From a virus, in IMG/VR virus record IMGVR_UViG_3300024974_000009, positions 1-38,775 of that record: DNA of 38,775 bases; one strand, written 5' to 3'. The notes under the pieces were generated by a model. That model had not been told where the DNA came from. It saw only the letters and a list, made by a program, of their open reading frames with translations, and searched no databases. The first letter of the stretch is position 1, and each line of letters begins with the position of its first letter. The translations under genes were made by a program, and so were the position numbers. Shown here piece by piece: positions 7,987 to 16,201 of the stretch.

Positions 7987-8457
7987 ATGATTAACCGTCA
8001 AATTTCAGAGGGCTTAGCACTTCAAGCCTCTATCGATCCAGTTTCACAAGCTGCAGGTACTATTACTACACCTTGGGTTTCTGTTTATAACTTCCATAAT
8101 TTCTTAGCGCTTATCTCAACTGGTGTGCTTGGCGCCTCTGCCACAGTTGACGCAAAAATTCAGCAAGCGACTGATATCAGTGGTACTGGTGTAAAAGATG
8201 TGACAGGTAAGGCTATTGCACAAATTGTAAAAGCCTCTGGTGATAATAAACAAGCCATGATCAACTTACGCCCGCAAGAACTAGATACCAATAATGGCTT
8301 TGGCTTTGTACGCTTAAGCTTAACGGTTGGTGTGGCTGCAAGCTTGGTTGGCGCCTACTTCTTCGGCGGTACACCATTGTTTGAACCAATCAAAAATGCA
8401 AATGCTAACCCAGCGATTAACTTAGGTGCGGCATCTGTAGTTCAAATTGTTGCTTAA
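7987..8457 (+). CDS. Capsid-associated structural protein (putative head decoration)
   Basis: 156 residues with a strong ribosome site (AAAGGAA). The sequence is beta-rich and Ala/Gly-rich, with recognisable blocks ASATVDAKIQQATDISGTG, NKQAMINLRPQELD and NNGFGFVRLSLTVGVAAS. Proteins with these blocks sit directly after the capsid gene in many HK97-type phages and are taken to be structural, perhaps capsid stabilising. It has its own leader between two hairpins. Function beyond 'structural' is inferred from position. Confidence 0.65.
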   Translation: MINRQISEGLALQASIDPVSQAAGTITTPWVSVYNFHNFLALISTGVLGASATVDAKIQQATDISGTGVKDVTGKAIAQIVKASGDNKQAMINLRPQELDTNNGFGFVRLSLTVGVAASLVGAYFFGGTPLFEPIKNANANPAINLGAASVVQIVA

Positions 8458-8480
8458 TTTGATTTTCAATTAATCTAGTC

Positions 8481-8510
8481 AATAAAAGCCTGCAAAACAG
8501 GCTTTTATTT
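8481..8510 (+). terminator. Strong intrinsic terminator inside the head operon
   Basis: A perfect 12-bp stem, AATAAAAGCCTG (8481-8492) with CAGGCTTTTATT (8498-8509), and a 5-base loop. The symmetric A/T ends would allow it to work in both directions. Confidence 0.75.
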
Positions 8511-8520
8511 GGAGAATACG

Positions 8521-8877
8521 ATGGCTAAAAAAGTAATTTATATCGAGAGCTTTTACAATTCTGGTGCCGTTCAATACGCTAAAGGTGAGGAATATCCTGA
8601 AGATGATAATTCTGCGCGTCATGTGAAAGGCGGAATCGCTGAGTATGTGAAAGAAAAAACGCAGACTAAAGCAGAAAAAGAAGCTGCTGAAAAACAAGCA
8701 GCGGATGATAAGGCTGCAGCTGAACTGGCTAAAAATCAAGCAGATGAAGCTTTAGCGGTAGCAATTAAGGCAAAAGCCATAGAGTTAAGTGGTTTAAATG
8801 CTGAGGCTTTTGAAGCGTTAGCAGATGAGGACAAAGTTCCTCATATTGAAGCAGCTACCGTGGCACTTGCTGAATAA
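8521..8877 (+). CDS. Hypothetical head-region protein with long helical stretch
   Basis: 118 residues from ATG 8521 with GGAG 7 bases upstream. The N-terminus is a small beta-like segment (KKVIYIESFYNSGAVQYAKGEEY), and the middle (about 45-85) is Ala/Lys/Glu rich (QTKAEKEAAEKQAADDKAAA) and should be one long helix or coiled coil. It ends with a short helical domain. The position between the decoration protein and the head-tail connector is a common slot for small, poorly known head proteins. I do not recognise its function. Confidence 0.65.
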   Translation: MAKKVIYIESFYNSGAVQYAKGEEYPEDDNSARHVKGGIAEYVKEKTQTKAEKEAAEKQAADDKAAAELAKNQADEALAVAIKAKAIELSGLNAEAFEALADEDKVPHIEAATVALAE

Positions 8878-8879
8878 CG

Positions 8880-9461
8880 ATGTCTCTTATTGTTACAGTA
8901 AAACCAGTGTTAGAGCCTTTAACACTGGCTGAAGCTAAACTTCATTTGCGTTTGGTAGCGTCTAACGTTGCGGAAGATGCCTGGATCAACAGTGCGATTA
9001 GTGCTGTGCGTAAATTTGCAGAAACTGAATTGCAGATATCGCTAATGCAACAAACTTTGCGCCTGACGTTAGATTGTTTTGAGCCGATTATTGATTTGCC
9101 AAAAGGTCCAGTGTCATCCGTTACTTCGGTTAAATATTTAGACATGGCTGGCGTGCAACAAACGCTTGCAGTCACAGAATATACCGTGGATAAAAACAGT
9201 ATACCAGGGCGCTTATCGCCTAAATTCGGCAAAATATGGCCTGTTTCATTGCCGCAAATTGCCGCGATTGAAATTGATTATATTGTGGGTGTTGCCACGC
9301 CAGCTGAAGTTGATGAAACCATTAAAAGCTGGATGAAGCTACGCTTGGATAGTTTATATAAAAATCGTGGCGAAACTGCCATCGTGCAAGGTAAATTAGA
9401 GCGTTTACCTTACATTGACAGTCTGCTCGATCCGTTCCGCGTAATGTATATGCCATCATGA
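8880..9461 (+). CDS. Head-tail connector protein (HK97 gp6-like)
   Basis: 193 residues. The N-terminus EPLTLAEAKLHLRL followed by EDAWINSAISAVRKFAETEL and, after a beta region, LPKGPVSSVTSVKYLD and IKSWMKLRLDSLYKNRGE is the pattern of the gp6-like adaptor that docks below the portal ring. Length fits the longer members of the family. It begins 2 bases after the previous stop and overlaps the next gene by 4 bases. Confidence 0.88.
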   Translation: MSLIVTVKPVLEPLTLAEAKLHLRLVASNVAEDAWINSAISAVRKFAETELQISLMQQTLRLTLDCFEPIIDLPKGPVSSVTSVKYLDMAGVQQTLAVTEYTVDKNSIPGRLSPKFGKIWPVSLPQIAAIEIDYIVGVATPAEVDETIKSWMKLRLDSLYKNRGETAIVQGKLERLPYIDSLLDPFRVMYMPS

Positions 9462-9811
9462 TCAATGAACCTAATACCGGTGATCTAATTTATTTAGTCA
9501 CTGTAAAGAAATGGCACGATGCTGCAGCGATGAGTGGCGGGATCACTCAAACATTTGATGAGCCAGTTGATGCCTGGGCATCAATAGACCCAGTTGGCAA
9601 CGCTATATATTTTGGCACTAAACAAGTTGGTGAAGATGTGACACACCGCATTATTACTCACTATACCGATGCTATTAACGATAGAAAAATCACTGCTGAG
9701 CATGTGGTGGAGTACGACAATCAGCGTTATAGGGTTCGCCGTGCTAGTAATTTAAATGGTCAACGTATTTGGGTGATGCTAGAAGTTGAGTTGCTTGGAG
9801 ATATTGCTTAA
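9458..9811 (+). CDS. Head-tail joining protein (head closure, SPP1 gp16-like)
   Basis: 117 residues, beta-rich. Features seen: DLIYLVTVKKW near the start, ITQTFDEPVDAWASIDPVG, RIITHYTDAIN, and the closing strand pair VVEYDNQRYRVRRASNLNG, typical of the small beta-barrel stopper that closes the connector after DNA packaging. It sits in the canonical order adaptor - stopper - tail completion and is spaced 0-4 bases from both neighbours. Confidence 0.85.
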   Translation: MINEPNTGDLIYLVTVKKWHDAAAMSGGITQTFDEPVDAWASIDPVGNAIYFGTKQVGEDVTHRIITHYTDAINDRKITAEHVVEYDNQRYRVRRASNLNGQRIWVMLEVELLGDIA

Positions 9812-10240
9812 ATGTCAAAGCTTGGTGGTTTATTTGAAACTAACGTAACGATAGATGGTTTTAGCCGCCTAGATTTTGATAAGAAAAAAGTACGCAAAAC
9901 CATGGGCGTACTTGGCCGTGATGTGAGAAAAGAAGCAAAGCGTTTACTTTCTCGCCGTGCAATTTCAAGCGCTGGTGAATACCCTGGTAAACAAACTGGA
10001 AGATTACAGCGCAGCATCAAGTACAAAGTATCAAAATCAGGTTTTCTAGTGAAAATTATGCCTATGAAAACTGCTGAAATGGGTGATGATTTTTACCCTG
10101 CATTTTTATTTTACGGATCTAAAACTAACAACTTAGCGCCACGTGGTAACTTTATGGTGGATGCGCTTGAAACACGCAGCCCTAATGCTAGAAAAGTATT
10201 ATTAAATACCTTAGAAAACTCACTGATTCCTAGAAAATAA
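9812..10240 (+). CDS. HK97 gp10-like / tail completion protein
   Basis: 142 residues, basic (pattern KKKVRKTMGVLGRDVRKEAKRLLSRR), followed by AGEYPGKQTGRLQRSIKYKV and YPAFLFYGSKTNNLAPRGNFM, the core signature of gp10-like proteins at the head-tail interface. The GRLxxSI motif and the YGxK/N pair are typical. It starts at the base after the previous stop codon. Function at the head-tail joint is known for the family; which tail type it meets here (Mu-like) is inferred from the genes that follow. Confidence 0.82.
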   Translation: MSKLGGLFETNVTIDGFSRLDFDKKKVRKTMGVLGRDVRKEAKRLLSRRAISSAGEYPGKQTGRLQRSIKYKVSKSGFLVKIMPMKTAEMGDDFYPAFLFYGSKTNNLAPRGNFMVDALETRSPNARKVLLNTLENSLIPRK

Positions 10241-10241
10241 T

Positions 10242-10817
10242 ATGGATATTACCTTAGTTATTGCTGCGTTGAAGTCACGTTGCTCATCATTTGGCAATCG
10301 TGTTGCTGGGGCTGCTGAGTTTACTTCATTGCCTGAAAAGTCAGTATTACCGACACCTGCAGCCTTTGTAATTCCAATGGATGATGATGCCCAGCCAAAC
10401 AAATCTGACAGTGGCTATTTGCAAGAAATTACCGACATTATTGCAGTAGTCGTTGCAATTGATAACACACCAGACGAACGCGGCCAAACCGCAATTTATA
10501 GCATTAAAGCATTGCGCGCTGAGTTGTGGGCTGCATTACTAGGTTGGGAGCCAGATTCTGCACATGGGCATATTTCATATATTGGCGGGCATTTATTGCG
10601 TATGGATAGAGCGCGTTTATTTTATCAGTTTGAATTTAGCGCAGTGACTGAGATAGATATTAGCGATACATGGCAAGGTCAAACCCTTGCAGCGTTGCCA
10701 GCATTCACCAAACTACACATCGATGTTGATGCCATCGACCCGCATGATCCTAACGTGGGTGCAACAGGGCCTGATGGTAAAAAAGAAGCGGTACTTGATA
10801 TTTCAATTCCACAATAA
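10242..10817 (+). CDS. Tail terminator (Mu gp37-like)
   Basis: 191 residues. Its position just before the DUF2635 and tail-sheath genes matches the Mu-type tail terminator that caps the tube. Recognisable pieces: FVIPMDDDAQPN, the strand-helix IIAVVVAIDNTPDERGQTA, ELWAALLGWEP, and the RARLFYQFEFSA block near the C-terminus. An additional acidic tail (DPHDPNVGATGPDGKKEAV) follows. Role is inferred from synteny and family likeness. Confidence 0.75.
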   Translation: MDITLVIAALKSRCSSFGNRVAGAAEFTSLPEKSVLPTPAAFVIPMDDDAQPNKSDSGYLQEITDIIAVVVAIDNTPDERGQTAIYSIKALRAELWAALLGWEPDSAHGHISYIGGHLLRMDRARLFYQFEFSAVTEIDISDTWQGQTLAALPAFTKLHIDVDAIDPHDPNVGATGPDGKKEAVLDISIPQ

Positions 10818-10835
10818 CTTAATTAAGGGTAGATC

Positions 10836-11003
10836 ATGTTTATTAAACCAAAGAATGACAAACAAATTCCAGATCCAGTGCGCGGCGGTTACTTGCCCGC
10901 TGAAGGCGGTACTGTAGATGATAACGATATTTACTGGCAGCGCCGTATTAATGATGGTGATGTTGAAATTGTGACTGAAACAAAGAAAACCGCAAAAGAG
11001 TAA
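10836..11003 (+). CDS. DUF2635 protein (Mu gp38-like)
   Basis: A 55-residue protein: starts MFIKPKNDKQIPDPVRGGYL and ends VEIVTETKKTAKE, with DIYWQRRINDGDV between. The pattern 'PxxxxxvrdP ... LpaeG ... yWxRRindGDV' identifies DUF2635, a small protein found next to the sheath gene in Mu-like tails; its role is not established. ATG 10836 is preceded by AAGGGT at 10825-10830. It is followed by a terminator. Confidence 0.85.
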   Translation: MFIKPKNDKQIPDPVRGGYLPAEGGTVDDNDIYWQRRINDGDVEIVTETKKTAKE

Positions 11004-11035
11004 TTTTCTAACACCTAACTTTGTAAAAAAAACTA

Positions 11036-11059
11036 AACCCGCTCAGTGCGGGTTTTTTT
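11036..11059 (+). terminator. Intrinsic terminator before the tail sheath gene
   Basis: AACCCGC (11036-11042) pairs with GCGGGTT (11048-11054), then a run of T. It is a near copy of the terminators at 6548 and 17912. Confidence 0.78.
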
Positions 11060-11080
11060 ATGCCTATAGGAGGGCTAAAA

Positions 11081-12565
11081 ATGACCGTTTCGTTTAATAA
11101 CATGCCAGCAAATCAGCGTGTGCCGTTATTTTATGCTGAGGTAGATAACTCGCAAGCGGGCTATTTTAGCCAAAACTTGCGTACATTGATTATCGGCCAA
11201 AAGCTTGCAGCTGGTATTGGGACACCTAATGTGCCCACCTTAGTTTCTAAAACTGATCAGGCTAAAACATTGGCTGGTGTTGGCTCTATTGCTGCAAAAA
11301 TGCATGAGATTTACCGTGCGAATGATGCCACTGGTGAAGTATGGATGCTGTTACTTGATGACTTAGGTGCTGGTGTAGCTTCAGTCAACACTATTACTGT
11401 GACAGGGCCATCGACAGAGGCCGGTACTTTAGCGTTATATATCGGCGCGCAAAAAACACAAATCACGGTGTTAAGTGGTGATACCGCTACTGTGGTGGCT
11501 GCTGCGATTGCGGCTGCGATTACTGCTGACTCTACATTACCAGTGACCGCTTCAGCTGCTGCCGGTGTCGTAACCTGTACCGCTAAGCATAAAGGTTTAA
11601 TCTCTAGCGATATTAAACTTCAAGTTAACTTCCGTGGCTTAGCTGGCGGTGAAAAAACACCGGCGGGCTTAACAGTAGCTTTTGCTCAAACGGTTGCTGG
11701 CACTGGCGTGAGTGTATTAACGACAGCTTTAGCGGCGTTAGGTGATGAACAATACGACTTCATCATTCATCCATACACTGATAGCACCTCATTAGATGCC
11801 TTCAAAACATTGATGAATGATACGACAGGCCGCTGGGCTTACAACCGCCAAATTTATGGCCATGTATATTCTGCCAAGTCTGACACATTCTCAAACCTAC
11901 AAGCGTTAGGTGTGGCACGTAATGATCAACATGCGACGGTAGCAGGCTTTGAAGTTGCGGTACCCAATCCAGTATGGGAATACGTAGCTGCTTACGGCGC
12001 ACGTAACGCCGTATTCATTGCAGCAGATCCAGCACGCCCAACGCAAACGGGTGAGTTGGTAGGTATCCTTCCAGCACCTTCACAAAATCGATTTATCGGC
12101 ACCGAGCGTGGCACATTATTGAATAGCGGTATTGCAACTAGCTATGTTGGCGCAGGTGCAGTGCGTATTGAGCGTGCGATTACCACTTACCAAAAAAATG
12201 CATTTAACCAAACTGATCCTAGCTATTTAGATTCTGAAACGATGCATACGCTAAGTTATGTTTTGCGCCGTTTACGTTACATCGTCACGCAAAAATATCC
12301 ACGCCATAAATTAGCAAATGACGGTACCCGTTTTGGTGCTGGCCAAGCAATTGTTACACCAAGCGTAGTACGCGGTGAAATCATGGGTGAATATGCAGCA
12401 CTTGAAGAATTAGGCATTGTAGAAAATCGCAAAGCCTTTGCAGCTAACTTGATTGTTGAGCGCAATGCGACTGATCCAAATCGTTTAGATGTACTTTATC
12501 CGCCTGATTTGGTTAATCAATTACGCATTTTTGCAGTATTAGCGCAATTCAGACTTCAGTATTAA
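11081..12565 (+). CDS. Contractile tail sheath protein (Mu gpL-like)
   Basis: 494 residues from ATG 11081, which has AGGAGGG at the right distance; the upstream ATG at 11060 lies in the terminator tail. The N-terminus (SFNNMPANQRVPLFYAEVDNSQAG) and the blocks TLIIGQKLAAGIGTPN, EVWMLLLDDLGAG, the FIIHPYTDSTSLDAF Rossmann-like segment, and the C-terminal VVRGEIMGEYAALEELGIVEN ... DLVNQLRIFAVLAQF match Mu gpL. It should polymerise around the tube and contract during injection. Confidence 0.93.
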   Translation: MTVSFNNMPANQRVPLFYAEVDNSQAGYFSQNLRTLIIGQKLAAGIGTPNVPTLVSKTDQAKTLAGVGSIAAKMHEIYRANDATGEVWMLLLDDLGAGVASVNTITVTGPSTEAGTLALYIGAQKTQITVLSGDTATVVAAAIAAAITADSTLPVTASAAAGVVTCTAKHKGLISSDIKLQVNFRGLAGGEKTPAGLTVAFAQTVAGTGVSVLTTALAALGDEQYDFIIHPYTDSTSLDAFKTLMNDTTGRWAYNRQIYGHVYSAKSDTFSNLQALGVARNDQHATVAGFEVAVPNPVWEYVAAYGARNAVFIAADPARPTQTGELVGILPAPSQNRFIGTERGTLLNSGIATSYVGAGAVRIERAITTYQKNAFNQTDPSYLDSETMHTLSYVLRRLRYIVTQKYPRHKLANDGTRFGAGQAIVTPSVVRGEIMGEYAALEELGIVENRKAFAANLIVERNATDPNRLDVLYPPDLVNQLRIFAVLAQFRLQY

Positions 12566-12583
12566 TTAGCAGTATCAATCGTT

Positions 12584-12609
12584 AAAGCCCCTTGATTGGG
12601 GCTTTTTTT
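12584..12609 (+). terminator. Intrinsic terminator between sheath and tube genes
   Basis: AAAGCCCC (12584-12591) pairs with GGGGCTTT (12598-12605), followed by a T run. Confidence 0.8.
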
Positions 12610-12634
12610 GTTTCAAAATTTGAAAGGAATCAAT

Positions 12635-13006
12635 ATGGCTACAGCTCCAAAAGTAGCTGGTACTTGCTATTGCAAAGTAGACGGTGACCAACTTGAAATT
12701 AAAAGTGATAGCGGCATTGAAGCCACTATGTTTGATACGACACGCGAGCCTGTAATGGGGCAAAGTGGCGTTGCTGGTTTAAAAGAAATGGCCATTACGC
12801 CAAGCGTTAAAGGCACATTTATTGTGACGCCAAACTTTCCAATTGATAAGCTAAATACAGCGACTGATATGACCATCACCACTGAGTTTATCAACGGTAA
12901 AACCTACACATTATCAGGTGCGTTTCGCGTAGGTGATTCAACATTCAAGTCAGATAGTGGTGAAGTAGAGCTTGAATTCAACGGTATCAAAGGTATTTGG
13001 GCATGA
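12635..13006 (+). CDS. Tail tube protein (Mu gpM-like)
   Basis: 123 residues from ATG 12635, with GAAAGGA upstream. The sequence is mostly beta: VAGTCYCKVDGDQLEIKSDS, VMGQSGVAGLKEMAITPSVKG, TMTITTEFINGKTYTLSGAF and the closing SDSGEVELEFNGIKG, as in the Mu-type tube protein whose hexamers stack into the inner tube. Size fits. Its stop overlaps the next gene's start (ATGA). Confidence 0.92.
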   Translation: MATAPKVAGTCYCKVDGDQLEIKSDSGIEATMFDTTREPVMGQSGVAGLKEMAITPSVKGTFIVTPNFPIDKLNTATDMTITTEFINGKTYTLSGAFRVGDSTFKSDSGEVELEFNGIKGIWA

Positions 13007-13278
13007 AGCTGACTAGACCAATTACCGCCCATGATCAAGAGCTCAGCGAAATCACTTTACGTGAGCCTACTGGCCAAGAAATCTTAGATATCGGCTTTCC
13101 GTACCTCATTATTGTGGGTGAAGGTGATGAGACTGCGATGGAAATTCGCAGTAAAACTATCGGTAAATATATTTCTAAATTGGCTGGTATTCCACCGTCC
13201 TCAGTTGGTCAATTATCTGGTGCGGATCTATCCGGTTTGATGGCAGTCGTGCTGGGTTTTTTCGGGGTGGAAGCTTAG
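13003..13278 (+). CDS. Tail assembly chaperone, short form (Mu gp41-like)
   Basis: 91 residues from ATG 13003 (overlaps the tube stop by ATGA): MKLTRPITAHDQELSEITLREPTG..., with GKYISKLAGIPPSSVGQL. The family is the E/gp41-type tail assembly chaperone that binds the tape measure. It terminates at TAG 13276-13278, 13 bases after a T TTT TTC slippery heptamer at 13257-13263, giving a longer frameshifted form described separately. Confidence 0.85.
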   Translation: MKLTRPITAHDQELSEITLREPTGQEILDIGFPYLIIVGEGDETAMEIRSKTIGKYISKLAGIPPSSVGQLSGADLSGLMAVVLGFFGVEA

Positions 13279-13433
13279 GACAAAGTGATTTAGAAGACTT
13301 TACTAATCGGGTGTTTGAAGTGGCATTTTTTTGGCGCTCTGCACCCGATGCTTTGTTAGCGCTGCCACTAAGCAAATTTGAATTGTACGAACAGCAAGCA
13401 CACCGCATTAATAACATACGTAATAGGACTTAA
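13003..13433 (+). CDS. Tail assembly chaperone, -1 frameshift product (Mu gp41/42-like)
   Basis: A -1 shift at the heptamer T TTT TTC (13257-13263; zero-frame codons GGT TTT TTC) moves reading into a frame open to TAA 13431-13433. The added 56 residues run RGGSLGQSDLEDFTNRVFEV, then FFWRSAPDALLALPLSKFEL, then YEQQAHRINNIRN. This is the expected second domain of the frameshifted chaperone in Mu- and P2-like tails, which carries the tape-measure-binding extension. Total is about 143 residues. There is no start codon with a ribosome site for the second frame alone, which supports frameshifting. The tape measure starts 3 bases after it. Confidence 0.8.
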
Positions 13434-13435
13434 TA

Positions 13436-15001
13436 ATGGCCGATAAATTCCAGCTTAAAGCGATATTGTCGGCGGTGGATAAGATATCTCCCACCTTCAA
13501 GCAAATAAATAAATCTGCCAAGATTTTGCATAAGTCATTACGTGATATTGGCAATGCTGGCAGTGAGCTAATGCGTAAGGTGGGTATTCCTGCATTTTTA
13601 TCATTCAGTGCGGTTTCATTTGCTGCCATTCGCGCAACACAAGCCTCTATAGAATATGCGAGTAGCATACAAGATGCCGCTGATAGAACTGGTGCAGGCA
13701 TTGAAAATTATCAGTCATTAGCCAATCAGCTAGGGCAGGTAGGTGGTACAGCTGAAGACGCCGAGGCTGCATTCAGCAAGTTTAATTTAGGCATCGCAAA
13801 AGGAGCCAAAAATAAAGAGTTTTTTACTTTAATGAAAAAACTCAAAGTACCTTTAAAAGATGCAAAAGGTAGCTTCTCATCACTCACTGATGTGTTGCCA
13901 CAACTGGCAGCAGGCTTTGCTAAAAACAAAGACAACCCAGCCATTATGACGCGTATGGCCAAGGCGTTGTTCGGCAAAGGTGGCATTAAAATGATTCCCG
14001 TCTTGCTGGGTATTGCTGATGGCAGTTTGGCTTTAGCTGATGCGCAAAAGAAAATGGGCGCAATTGTTGAGACTGATTCTGTAGGCGCATTAGATAACTT
14101 AGGCGACTCTTTAGACCGTGTTAAAACGCAAGCAAGAGCGACCATGGCTAATGCGTTAGCTAAATTAGTGCCGGTCATTCAACCAATTTTAGATTCCATG
14201 CAAGATTGGATCGGTAAGAATCAAGAGTTTATAAAATCAACAATTGTCAGCACACTCACTGAAGTAGTCAATGCACTTAAAAACTTTGACTGGAAGGGGA
14301 TGTTTGCTGATATTAAATCAGTGGTATCTCAGATTAGTGAGTTTGTAAAAGCCATCGGTGGTGTAAAAGTATTGATTTATGGGCTTGGTTTAGCTTGGGC
14401 TGCTGGTCCAATTGCGGCCATCTTTACTATTGTTGGTGCCATTGGTAGGTTAAGTCTAGCGTTCACAGCATTAGCACCAGTAGCTGGCACATCTGGCTTG
14501 AAAGCTGCAACATCATTTGCAGCTTCGCTAAATACAGGAATGACTGCTAGTTTAGGTGCTTTAGCGACAAGCGGCGCATTGCTTTTAGCTGCAGCTGGTA
14601 TTGGTTATGCAATTGGTACTGTCATTAGCGATCACTTTTTAAGTGACGAATTCAAAGAGAATATTGGTCGAAATGTTGCTCGTACTCTAGCCTTCTTCGG
14701 CAATCAGGAGGCAAAAGATGCACTGATTAATTCTGGTGATATGGCACCTACAGTAAAAACCGCACCAAGTTATGGTCAACAAGGCTCTGGTGGATTATTT
14801 ACCACCAACGCCGAATATGCAGCGATGGCACGTAATAAATCAAATTTAGTAGCAAATCAAAATAAGCTTAATGGTCAAATGACGGTTAAGTTTGAAAATG
14901 CACCTGCAGGTATGCGTGTTGATACTGGTAAAACAAATCAAAGTGGCGTTGCTATTAATGCTGATGTTGGTTATAGAACTCAAGCTTATCCTAGGTATTA
15001 A
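13436..15001 (+). CDS. Tail tape measure protein
   Basis: 521 residues, short for this class. N-terminal coiled region (LKAILSAVDKISPTFKQINK, typical of Mu-like tape measures), then a conserved ADRTGAGIENYQSLANQLGQ block, FSKFNLGIAKGAKN, and two hydrophobic regions (about 300-365 and 375-400) that may enter the host membrane during injection. At about 0.15 nm per residue a tail of roughly 75-80 nm would be expected; this is an estimate from the general rule. It follows the chaperone gene by 2 bases. Confidence 0.9.
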   Translation: MADKFQLKAILSAVDKISPTFKQINKSAKILHKSLRDIGNAGSELMRKVGIPAFLSFSAVSFAAIRATQASIEYASSIQDAADRTGAGIENYQSLANQLGQVGGTAEDAEAAFSKFNLGIAKGAKNKEFFTLMKKLKVPLKDAKGSFSSLTDVLPQLAAGFAKNKDNPAIMTRMAKALFGKGGIKMIPVLLGIADGSLALADAQKKMGAIVETDSVGALDNLGDSLDRVKTQARATMANALAKLVPVIQPILDSMQDWIGKNQEFIKSTIVSTLTEVVNALKNFDWKGMFADIKSVVSQISEFVKAIGGVKVLIYGLGLAWAAGPIAAIFTIVGAIGRLSLAFTALAPVAGTSGLKAATSFAASLNTGMTASLGALATSGALLLAAAGIGYAIGTVISDHFLSDEFKENIGRNVARTLAFFGNQEAKDALINSGDMAPTVKTAPSYGQQGSGGLFTTNAEYAAMARNKSNLVANQNKLNGQMTVKFENAPAGMRVDTGKTNQSGVAINADVGYRTQAYPRY

Positions 15002-15004
15002 AAA

Positions 15005-16201
15005 ATGACATGGCGTGATGATTTACAAAAAGCAAGTTTCAGAGGTGTAGCCTTTGAAGTAGAGTCTGACGATGCTACTTTTGGGCGCCGTGTTGAGGTG
15101 CATGAATATCCACAACGCGACATGCCTTATGCTGAAGACTTAGGCCGTAAAGCGCGTGAACGTACTCTGACAGCTTTTGTGATTGGTGATGATTATCTTA
15201 CCAAACGTGATGCTCTATTAGCTGCTGTTGAAAAGGCTGGGGCTGGTGAATTAGTTCATCCATACTATGGCCGCATGACGGTCACAGTGACAAATGTACA
15301 GGTAAGCCATACTTACACTGAAGGTGGCATGTGCCGTTTTCAGATTAGCTTCGTAGAATCTGGTGAACTAACTTACCCAGTAGCTCTTAATGCACCTGGT
15401 GCACAAAGCTTAGCTGCGGTCGATGCTTTAGAAACAACTTGTAAAGCCAACTTTATTGATGGTTTTAGCGTTGATAATCTTTCTGACTTTGCTGTACAAG
15501 ATGCCGTTGGTACATTCAGCAGTGCGCTTGATAGTATAGATACGGCATTAAGCGGCGTTGGCGGCGTGCTAGGCGACCCATTAAGTTTAATGAAGTTAGA
15601 CCTTCCAACATTAGTACGCACGCCTAGTGAGCTGGCAAATAGGTTTTTTGCGCTATTTTCAAAGGGTAATGCTGTCATAAGTAGCGTGAGTGGTTTAAGT
15701 GATGTTAGCTCGCTTAATTTTTTACGTGCTTTTAGTACATTACGGTTGGCTAGTTTATTTGGTAATGGAAGCAGCACAGGCAATACACCTACACGTACAA
15801 GCATGGCACAAAATAGAGTGGCTATTAATACGCTGGTACGCCAAACGCTGATTGCGCAAACAAGTGGCATGGTCGCTACTATGCCGTTACCTGTTTATGA
15901 TGATGCCGTGGTGCTTAAAAATGAAGTGCTTGCAGCGGTTGATACGGAAAGTGCCATTGCCAATGATGACACTTACTTAGCACTTAAAAATTTACGTGTT
16001 AAAACTTATTCAGATATGAATAACCGCATTGCCAGTGCTGCACGATTACAAGTGATTCAACCAAAAGAAGTGATGCCGGCATTGGTATTGGCTTATGACT
16101 TATATGAAGATACCAGCCGCGATGCTGAAATTATCAGCCGCAATAAAATACGCCATCCGGGCTTTGTGCCTGCCAACTCCATTAAGGTGCTCAGCGCATG
16201 A
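15005..16201 (+). CDS. Tail/DNA circularisation protein (Mu gpN-like)
   Basis: 398 residues. The N-terminal ~130 residues show the DNA circularisation N-terminal pattern: WRDDLQKASFRGVAFEVESD, GRRVEVHEYPQRDMPYAEDL, GRKARERTLTAFVIGDDYL, YYGRMTVTVTNVQ and MCRFQISFVESG. In Mu the homologue gpN is a tail-tip/baseplate protein that links hub and tube; the name 'circularisation' is historical. The C-terminal two thirds are helical and variable. It overlaps the next gene by 4 bases. Confidence 0.88.
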   Translation: MTWRDDLQKASFRGVAFEVESDDATFGRRVEVHEYPQRDMPYAEDLGRKARERTLTAFVIGDDYLTKRDALLAAVEKAGAGELVHPYYGRMTVTVTNVQVSHTYTEGGMCRFQISFVESGELTYPVALNAPGAQSLAAVDALETTCKANFIDGFSVDNLSDFAVQDAVGTFSSALDSIDTALSGVGGVLGDPLSLMKLDLPTLVRTPSELANRFFALFSKGNAVISSVSGLSDVSSLNFLRAFSTLRLASLFGNGSSTGNTPTRTSMAQNRVAINTLVRQTLIAQTSGMVATMPLPVYDDAVVLKNEVLAAVDTESAIANDDTYLALKNLRVKTYSDMNNRIASAARLQVIQPKEVMPALVLAYDLYEDTSRDAEIISRNKIRHPGFVPANSIKVLSA

